Of a stretch of 64,000 bases of DNA, positions 58,135-64,000 are shown one piece after another. The stretch's first letter is position 1; each line of letters begins with the position of its first letter. The notes beneath the pieces are model-generated. The model saw only the letters and a program-made list of their open reading frames with translations, ran no database searches and had not been told where the DNA came from. The DNA comes from Desulfuromonadales bacterium (GTDB lineage: Bacteria > Desulfobacterota > Desulfuromonadia > Desulfuromonadales > JAGXHI01). The stretch is taken from contig JAGXHI010000017.1 in assembly GCA_024636295.1 (NCBI GenBank), forward strand, positions 1 through 64,000. Direction: 5' to 3'. A program made the position numbers and the translations under genes.

Positions 58135-59211
58135 ATGCTGTATCACCTTTTATATCCGCTGCACAACGATTTCTCTGTGTTTTATATATTCCGGTTCATA
58201 ACGTTCCGGACCATATATGCCACCATAACCTCGCTGGTGATCTCATTCATTCTGGGACCATGGCTGATCAATAAACTCTCCAATCTGCAGATCGGGCAGA
58301 GCATCCGAAAGCTCGGCCCCGAGTCCCATTTCAAAAAAGAAGGGACGCCCACAATGGGGGGAACCCTGATCCTCTTTTCCATCGTGCTGCCGACGCTGCT
58401 CTGGGCGGACCTGACCAACATCTACGTCTGGGTGACCCTGCTGGTGACCGTGGGTTTCGGAGTGGTGGGATTCGTCGACGATTTTCGCAAAGTACGCCTC
58501 CGGAACTGTGATGGAATTTCCGCCCGGTGCAAAATGTTCTGGTTATTGCTCATCGCACTGGCGGCGGGCGTGATTCTTTACGCGTACCCTCCCTTTCAGA
58601 CCACCCTCGCTTTTCCGTTTTTCAAGGGCGTCCGGCCCGATCTTGCTATATTCTACGTGCCTTTCGCAATGCTGGTTATCGTCGGCTCAGGCAACGCGGT
58701 AAACCTGACGGATGGTCTCGACGGGCTTGCCATCGGACCCATGATCATTGCATCGGGGACCTATCTGCTTTTCGCCTACCTGGCGGGAAACGCAAATCTC
58801 TCCGAATACCTGCAGATAAGCAGCGTCCAGGGCGCTGGAGAACTTTCGGTTCTCTGCGGCGCCATGGTGGGCGCGGGGCTTGGATTTCTCTGGTTCAACA
58901 CATATCCGGCCCAGGTCTTCATGGGCGATGTGGGAAGCCTCTCTCTGGGAGGTGCTCTGGGCACGATCGCCGTCATCACCAAACAGGAGATCGTTCTGAT
59001 CATCGTGGGCGGAATATTCGTGCTGGAGGCTCTCTCGGTTATCTTCCAGGTGACGTCGTTTCGCCTGTACGGCCGGAGGATCTTCCGCATGGCCCCTATT
59101 CATCATCATTTTGAGCTCAAGGGCTGGCCAGAACCGAAGATCATCGTACGATTCTGGATCATCAGCATCATTCTGGCTCTAGTGGCTCTTTCCACGCTCA
59201 AGTTGAGATAA
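58135..59211 (+). CDS. mraY: Phospho-MurNAc-pentapeptide transferase MraY
   Basis: 358-residue polytopic enzyme that loads phospho-MurNAc-pentapeptide onto undecaprenyl phosphate to give lipid I. Motifs: [30 protein letters not shown] (catalytic Asp pair), [32 protein letters not shown] and the HHHFELKGW loop (here [12 protein letters not shown]). About ten helices; normal length. AAGGA lies 8 bases upstream. Confidence 0.97.
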   Translation: MLYHLLYPLHNDFSVFYIFRFITFRTIYATITSLVISFILGPWLINKLSNLQIGQSIRKLGPESHFKKEGTPTMGGTLILFSIVLPTLLWADLTNIYVWVTLLVTVGFGVVGFVDDFRKVRLRNCDGISARCKMFWLLLIALAAGVILYAYPPFQTTLAFPFFKGVRPDLAIFYVPFAMLVIVGSGNAVNLTDGLDGLAIGPMIIASGTYLLFAYLAGNANLSEYLQISSVQGAGELSVLCGAMVGAGLGFLWFNTYPAQVFMGDVGSLSLGGALGTIAVITKQEIVLIIVGGIFVLEALSVIFQVTSFRLYGRRIFRMAPIHHHFELKGWPEPKIIVRFWIISIILALVALSTLKLR

Positions 59212-59212
59212 G

Positions 59213-60568
59213 ATGCCCGAGAACTTCAAAAACATGCGTGTTGTTGTGGTGGGCGCGGGATCTACGGGGCAATCCCTGGTCCGGTATTTCCACAGGCGGG
59301 GGGCGGAGGTTGCCCTCTCCGACAGCCGTTCGGCCGAGAGGGTCGGTCCTCTGTCCGTACCGCCCGGAGTCCATCTTGATATGGGAGGGCATACGGACGC
59401 TCTTTTCGATTCTGCGCAACTGGTAGCGATCAGCCCCGGCGTGCCTCTTTCCATCCCTGCGGTGGCCGCCGCACGCGACAGGGGGATCCCGGTATGGGGA
59501 GAGATCGAGATTGCCTACGGGGACCTGAATGCCCCTATTATAGCCGTGACGGGGACCAATGGAAAGTCGACGACAACGACTCTTCTCGGTGAAATATTCC
59601 GGACATGGGGCCGTAAGACGTTCGTGGGCGGAAATCTGGGAATCCCGCTGATCGAGGCGGCTGAAGAGAATTCCTGGGATTGGATCGTGGCGGAAATTTC
59701 TTCTTTCCAGCTGGAGGCGATAAGGGATTTTCGACCCCGGTATGCACTTCTGCTGAATATCTCCGAAGACCACCTTGACCGGTATTCCTGCATGGACGAG
59801 TACATCGCGGCCAAGGGGCGGATGTTCGAGAACCTCACAGAAAACGACGTGGCGGTGCTCAATGCCGACGATCCCCGGGTCCTGCCGCTGGTCGATGGTC
59901 TTTCGGCGCAGAAGGTCCTCTTCTCATCCCGAGGCGCTCTTTCGGAAGGAATGGGATTCAGCAACAGGGAAATTATCTGGCGCCATGCCGGCAGGGAGAT
60001 GCGATTTCCGGCGGACCAGCTTCGGATAAAAGGGATTCATAATGTGGAGAATGTTATGGCCGCGCTGATCCCGCCCCTGCTGGAAGGCTGCCCCGAAGAG
60101 GTGGCCTGGCGGGTTGCCTGCGAATTCAACGGTCTGGAGCACCGGATGGTGCCGGTCCGCACCCTTGACGGGACTACCTGGTACAACGATTCAAAAGGCA
60201 CAAATGTCGGCAGCGTGATCAAGGGTCTGGAGGGGCTTGCAGGGCAGGTGACTCTGATTGCCGGAGGAAAGGACAAAGGCGGGGACTATGCGCCACTTAT
60301 CGATCCGGTCCGTGAAAGGGTCGCTCACCTGATTCTGATAGGACAGGCGGCGGAGCGGATGGACCGGGAACTCGGAACTCTGACACATACGGTGCACGCA
60401 CACTCACTGGAGGATGCCGTGCGCCTTGCGAGAGAATTGACCCCGCCTGGGGGTTCGGTGCTTTTTTCGCCGGGATGTTCGAGCTTTGATATGTTCCGGA
60501 ACTTCTCCGAACGGGGCGATGTTTACACCCGTGCGGTCCGGAGCCTTCAGGAAAGAGAGGCTCACTAG
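59213..60568 (+). CDS. murD: UDP-MurNAc-L-alanine--D-glutamate ligase MurD
   Basis: 451-residue Mur ligase adding D-Glu. Motifs: VVVVGAGSTGQSLVRYF, ISPGVPLSIPAV, IIAVTGTNGKSTTTTLLGEI, VGGNLGIPL, IVAEISSFQLEAI, NISEDHLDRY, EHRMVPVRTLDGTTWYNDSK and FSPGCSSFDMF. It starts one base after the mraY stop. Confidence 0.97.
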   Translation: MPENFKNMRVVVVGAGSTGQSLVRYFHRRGAEVALSDSRSAERVGPLSVPPGVHLDMGGHTDALFDSAQLVAISPGVPLSIPAVAAARDRGIPVWGEIEIAYGDLNAPIIAVTGTNGKSTTTTLLGEIFRTWGRKTFVGGNLGIPLIEAAEENSWDWIVAEISSFQLEAIRDFRPRYALLLNISEDHLDRYSCMDEYIAAKGRMFENLTENDVAVLNADDPRVLPLVDGLSAQKVLFSSRGALSEGMGFSNREIIWRHAGREMRFPADQLRIKGIHNVENVMAALIPPLLEGCPEEVAWRVACEFNGLEHRMVPVRTLDGTTWYNDSKGTNVGSVIKGLEGLAGQVTLIAGGKDKGGDYAPLIDPVRERVAHLILIGQAAERMDRELGTLTHTVHAHSLEDAVRLARELTPPGGSVLFSPGCSSFDMFRNFSERGDVYTRAVRSLQEREAH

Positions 60569-60570
60569 GC

Positions 60571-61677
60571 ATGGAGGTGCGCAAAGGCTACGATACCACG
60601 ATTTTACTGCTGGCCGTGGTTCTGACCTGCTTCGGGGTGGTGATGGTCTATTCCGCCTCCTCGATCATGGCCGCCAAGCGCTTCGGGGACGGTTTCTACT
60701 TTCTCAAACGGCAGGGGATTTTTGCCGTGGCCGGATTTCTGGTCATGGCCGCGGCCATGCACGTCGACTACCATCTTCTGCGGCGCCTGTCGATTCCTTT
60801 TTTCCTGTTCTGCACCGTCCTGCTCGTGGCCGTTCTGCTGCCTGGGGTCGGCTCAAACGTCGGGGGTGCATCCCGGTGGATCCGTTTTGGAGGAATTTCC
60901 CTCCAGCCTTCCGAACTGGGGAAGCTCGGCCTGATCATGTACATGGCACATTCGATCACGAAAAAGCAGGAAAAGATCCGAAGTCTCAAATTCGGTTTTC
61001 TTCCCTATATGATCATTCTTTCACTGCTGCTCTGCCTGCTTCTTCTGCAGCCTGATCTGGGGAGCGCTCTGACGATGGGATGCGTCGCCATGGTGATGTT
61101 GCTGATGGCTGGAACCCGGATGACCTATCTCTTTTCCGTGGTTCTTCTGGCGCTTCCGTTTCTTTATTTCGGCATCATGAATGTGGATTACCGGCGCAGG
61201 CGGATTATGGCGTTTCTTAATCCCTGGGAGGATCCCACCGATACGGGATTTCAGATCATTCAGAGCTGGATCGCCTTCGGGACGGGGGGTATGTTCGGCA
61301 ATGGACTCGGAGAAGGAAAACAGAAGCTGTTCTATCTGCCGGAAGCACATACGGATTTCATATTTTCCGTTGTGGGGGAGGAACTCGGTTTTGCCGGCGT
61401 TCTGGTGGTCTGCGCCATGTTTCTTCTGCTGATTCTGCGGGGTATCCGAACCTCCCTGGGTGCGCCCGACGATTTCGGACGATATCTTGCTTTCGGTGTC
61501 ACCCTGCTGCTCGGCCTGGAGGCCTTTGTCAATTTCGCGGTGGTTCTCGGCATGCTGCCCACCAAGGGCATGGCACTTCCGTTTTTATCTTACGGCGGCA
61601 CCAGCCTGATCACCACTTTGTTGGCGACGGGCATTCTTCTTAATATCTCAAGCCATGTTCCCGGAGAGGTCCGATGA
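60571..61677 (+). CDS. ftsW: SEDS glycosyltransferase FtsW
   Basis: 368-residue SEDS-family septal peptidoglycan polymerase with about ten helices. Motifs: VMVYSASSIMAAKRFGDGFY, ASRWIRFGGISLQPSELGKL, LLLLQPDLGSALTM, YRRRRIMAFLNPWEDPTDTG and YGGTSLITTLLATGILLNIS. Placement between murD and murG identifies it as FtsW, not RodA. Its stop overlaps the murG start. Confidence 0.96.
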   Translation: MEVRKGYDTTILLLAVVLTCFGVVMVYSASSIMAAKRFGDGFYFLKRQGIFAVAGFLVMAAAMHVDYHLLRRLSIPFFLFCTVLLVAVLLPGVGSNVGGASRWIRFGGISLQPSELGKLGLIMYMAHSITKKQEKIRSLKFGFLPYMIILSLLLCLLLLQPDLGSALTMGCVAMVMLLMAGTRMTYLFSVVLLALPFLYFGIMNVDYRRRRIMAFLNPWEDPTDTGFQIIQSWIAFGTGGMFGNGLGEGKQKLFYLPEAHTDFIFSVVGEELGFAGVLVVCAMFLLLILRGIRTSLGAPDDFGRYLAFGVTLLLGLEAFVNFAVVLGMLPTKGMALPFLSYGGTSLITTLLATGILLNISSHVPGEVR

Positions 61678-62795
61678 AGATTCTGCTGGCCGGTGGAGGT
61701 ACGGGCGGACATCTTTTTCCTGCAGTTGCTCTGGCCCAGAGGCTGCTGGAAACAGAGCCCGATTCCGAAGTTCTGTTTGTTGGAACCGAGCGGGGAATCG
61801 AGGCCCGTGTTCTGCCGGAGCTGAATCTGCCCCTGGAGACCATCGATATTGCCGGATTCGTCGGAAAAGGAATCGGCGGGAAACTGGCTCTTGCGCCGAA
61901 GCTCTTTCGAAGCATGCGGCAGTCCGGGCGAATTCTTGACCGGTTCCGCCCGGATGTGGTTCTCGGAGTGGGAGGGTATGCCTCCGGTCCGGTCCTCATG
62001 GCGGCACGGCTGAAAAAAATTCCTTTCATCATTCATGAACAGAATGCGTGGGCGGGATTGACCAATCGGCTTCTTTCCCGCTGGGCGGATCGCGTCTGTC
62101 TGTCCTTTCCCGAAACGGACAGCGCTTTTCCCAGGGGCAGGACTATAGTTACAGGGAATCCGCTGCGCGCGGGAATGGAAGACTGCCCGCCAATTCCGGA
62201 GGGAAATCCAACACTGCTTGTATTCGGCGGCAGTCGAGGGGCCCGGGCGATCAATGACACAATGGTCGAGACGCTGCCCCTGCTGGATTCCCTGAAAGGG
62301 CGTCTCAGGATCATTCATCAGACCGGGACCGAGGATCTGGAGGCCGTTCGGGAGGGTTACCGAAAAGCGGGCTGGGCCCCGGCTTCGGCGGTGCCCTTCA
62401 TCCGTGACATGGCCGGAGCCTATGCCAGGGCTCACCTGGTGCTCTGCCGCGCCGGAGCAACGACAGTGGCCGAACTCACAGCCTGCGGCAGGCCCTCCAT
62501 CATGATCCCCTATCCTTTCGCAGCCGCCGACCATCAGACCGGCAATGCCCGGGCTCTGGCCCGAAAGGGAGCGGTCCTGATGCTGGCACAGAAGGAACTG
62601 AGAGCGGATGCGCTCTCTACCCTGCTCCTGTCTCTGTTCGGGGATCGCGAACGGATGCAGCTCATGGCCGGCGCGGCACGCTCACTCGGTCGAAAGGGAG
62701 CGACTGATCGAATCCTGAAGGAGTGTCGAAAAGTGATAGGCGACAACAAATCCCAACGGGTGGGCGGCGGAAAATTCGCTGCGGGAAGTCTGTAA
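61674..62795 (+). CDS. murG: UDP-GlcNAc:lipid I GlcNAc transferase MurG
   Basis: 373-residue peripheral membrane GT-B enzyme that turns lipid I into lipid II. Motifs: ILLAGGGTGGHLFPAVALAQ, GVGGYASGPVLMAARL, IIHEQNAWAGLTNRLLSRWA, LVFGGSRGARAIND, HQTGTEDLE, LVLCRAGATTVAELTACGRP and PYPFAAADHQTGNARAL. ATG 61674 overlaps the ftsW stop by 4 bases. Confidence 0.97.
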   Translation: MKILLAGGGTGGHLFPAVALAQRLLETEPDSEVLFVGTERGIEARVLPELNLPLETIDIAGFVGKGIGGKLALAPKLFRSMRQSGRILDRFRPDVVLGVGGYASGPVLMAARLKKIPFIIHEQNAWAGLTNRLLSRWADRVCLSFPETDSAFPRGRTIVTGNPLRAGMEDCPPIPEGNPTLLVFGGSRGARAINDTMVETLPLLDSLKGRLRIIHQTGTEDLEAVREGYRKAGWAPASAVPFIRDMAGAYARAHLVLCRAGATTVAELTACGRPSIMIPYPFAAADHQTGNARALARKGAVLMLAQKELRADALSTLLLSLFGDRERMQLMAGAARSLGRKGATDRILKECRKVIGDNKSQRVGGGKFAAGSL

Positions 62796-62864
62796 AAAAT
62801 GAGAACGTTCAGCAACCATGGGCAACCGGAAATCTTCAATCAGCGCGACTGAAACGATAGATCT

Positions 62865-64000
62865 ATGTATGGAAAAATAAGAAAAATTCATTTCATCGGG
62901 ATCGGAGGCATCGGCATGAGTGGAATCGCCGAAGTTCTCCTCAATCTCGGATACCAGGTTTCCGGTTCAGACCTTCGGGAATCGGAGATTACCCTTCGGC
63001 TTGCAAGCCTTGGGGGGAGGATCGATTTCGGCCACCGCCCCGAGAATGTGGCTGGAGCTGACGTAGTGGTCACCTCGACGGCCATCCCTGCCGGAAATCC
63101 GGAAGTTCAGGAGGCCAATCGAAAACTGATTCCCGTTATTCCCAGGGCCGAGATGCTGGCTGAACTGATGAGAATGAAATACGGGATCGCCGTGGCGGGG
63201 ACTCACGGAAAGACGACCACCACAAGCATGGTGGCGACGCTTCTTAACCACGGAGGCATCGATCCCACCGTAGTCATCGGCGGTCGTCTGGATTCACTCG
63301 GTTCCAACGCCAAACTCGGACAGGGGAAATTCCTGGTGGCCGAGGCCGACGAATCGGACGGCTCCTTTCTGAAGCTCTCGCCGACCATCGCGGTAGTTAC
63401 CAATGTGGACGCCGATCACCTCGATTTTTATCAGGATCTCGAGGAGATCAAGGAAACGTTTATCGATTTCATCAACAAGGTTCCTTTTTTCGGAGTGGCC
63501 GTCCTCTGCCTGGACGATATCAATATCCAGTCGCTGATCCCTTCGGTGAAAAAACGCTTCGTCACCTACGGGTTCTCGACACAGGCCGATTTCCGCGCCA
63601 CCGATATCGAGCACAAAGAGGACAGAACATCGTTTACCGTTCATCATCAGGGAACCGAGATCGGTCGCATGTCCTTTCGCATGCCGGGACGCCACAATGT
63701 TCTGAATGCTCTGGCGGCAGTGGCGGTGGCCGTGGAACTGGATATCCCCTTCAAGGCCATCTCCGAGGGAATTTATGATTTCGGCGGCGTCCAGAGGCGA
63801 TTTCAGATCCGGGACCGGATCGGTGACATCATGGTGGTGGACGATTATGGCCATCACCCTGCCGAAATCAAAGCGACTTTGTCAGCGGCCCGCGCCGGCT
63901 GGGACCGCCGGGTGGTGGCGGTTTTTCAGCCGCACCGCTTCAGCCGGACCAAGGCTCTGTTCGACGAATTCGTCACGGCCTTCTACCAGGCGGACCATCT
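62865..64000 (+). CDS. murC: UDP-MurNAc--L-alanine ligase MurC (3' end cut by window)
   Basis: The first 378 codons of MurC, which adds L-Ala to UDP-MurNAc; the usual length is ~450-490, so only the C-terminal end is missing. Motifs: [44 protein letters not shown] (111-124), [67 protein letters not shown] and FQPHRFSRT. It starts at ATG 62865, 69 bases after murG, a wider gap than elsewhere in the cluster, with only a weak ribosome-binding site (GATAGAT). murB, ddl or ftsQ-A-Z probably follow outside the window. Confidence 0.95.
   Translation, partial: MYGKIRKIHFIGIGGIGMSGIAEVLLNLGYQVSGSDLRESEITLRLASLGGRIDFGHRPENVAGADVVVTSTAIPAGNPEVQEANRKLIPVIPRAEMLAELMRMKYGIAVAGTHGKTTTTSMVATLLNHGGIDPTVVIGGRLDSLGSNAKLGQGKFLVAEADESDGSFLKLSPTIAVVTNVDADHLDFYQDLEEIKETFIDFINKVPFFGVAVLCLDDINIQSLIPSVKKRFVTYGFSTQADFRATDIEHKEDRTSFTVHHQGTEIGRMSFRMPGRHNVLNALAAVAVAVELDIPFKAISEGIYDFGGVQRRFQIRDRIGDIMVVDDYGHHPAEIKATLSAARAGWDRRVVAVFQPHRFSRTKALFDEFVTAFYQADH

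Overview
The window is a compact stretch of bacterial chromosome that I read as belonging to a Desulfuromonadia-type (Geobacter/Pelobacter/Desulfuromonas-like) deltaproteobacterium. This rests on gene content, not on any database search: a double-length UvrA, a ThiE-ThiD fusion under a TPP riboswitch, system II cytochrome c biogenesis (ResB + CcsA), a corrinoid-activation (RACo-like) ASKHA protein beside the purine genes, a paired alpha/beta acyl-CoA dehydrogenase, a SPOUT RNA methyltransferase between trmD and rplS, and a dcw cluster encoding meso-DAP-type MurE and a PASTA-bearing FtsI. I saw no phage genes, insertion sequences, CRISPR arrays, tRNA or rRNA genes.

Layout. 1-1.6 kb: imperfect palindromic repeat, LemA-like lipoprotein, zinc-ribbon protein and an unknown protein. 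2-5.3 kb: clpS-clpA-aat, an N-degron proteolysis set. 5.3-8.9 kb: PilZ protein, a THUMP-type rRNA methyltransferase, rpsU and class II fructose-bisphosphate aldolase. 8.9-14.4 kb: tandem-duplicated uvrA on the minus strand. 14.8-17.2 kb: heteromeric acyl-CoA dehydrogenase pair. 17.3-18.1 kb: small lipoprotein and a decayed AI-2E/PerM-type gene. 18.1-24.8 kb (minus): speD-chaN pair and an RND efflux pair. 24.8-27.9 kb (minus): TPP riboswitch, thiED, thiC. 28-34.1 kb: alr, ASKHA protein, purH, purD, purE. 34.2-36.7 kb: resB-ccsA. 36.8-38.8 kb: TrmN6-like methyltransferase, DciA, a small membrane protein and a DUF3343 protein. 38.8-43.1 kb: ffh-rpsP-khpA-rimM-trmD-RNA methyltransferase-rplS. 43.1-49.7 kb: rnhB, yraN, nadE, rsmI on plus; ligA-acyP on minus. 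49.8-51.1 kb: CorC/HlyC-type transporter. 51.4-64 kb: dcw cluster from mraZ to a murC cut by the window end.

How the genes work together. Most are housekeeping: ribosome and SRP biogenesis, DNA repair, thiamin, NAD, purine, D-alanine and peptidoglycan synthesis, and cytochrome c maturation. The dcw genes run in one direction with overlaps or gaps of a few bases to about 70 bases behind a near-consensus sigma70 promoter. Start codons were often moved downstream of the longest ORF where a Shine-Dalgarno site and family length agreed. I did not find a clearly new biological system. The best leads are the double UvrA, the histone-tail-like extension on SpeD, the ferredoxin-less RACo-like protein, the ChaN-PDZ lipoprotein, the PerM remnant and several unexplained repeats and hairpins.
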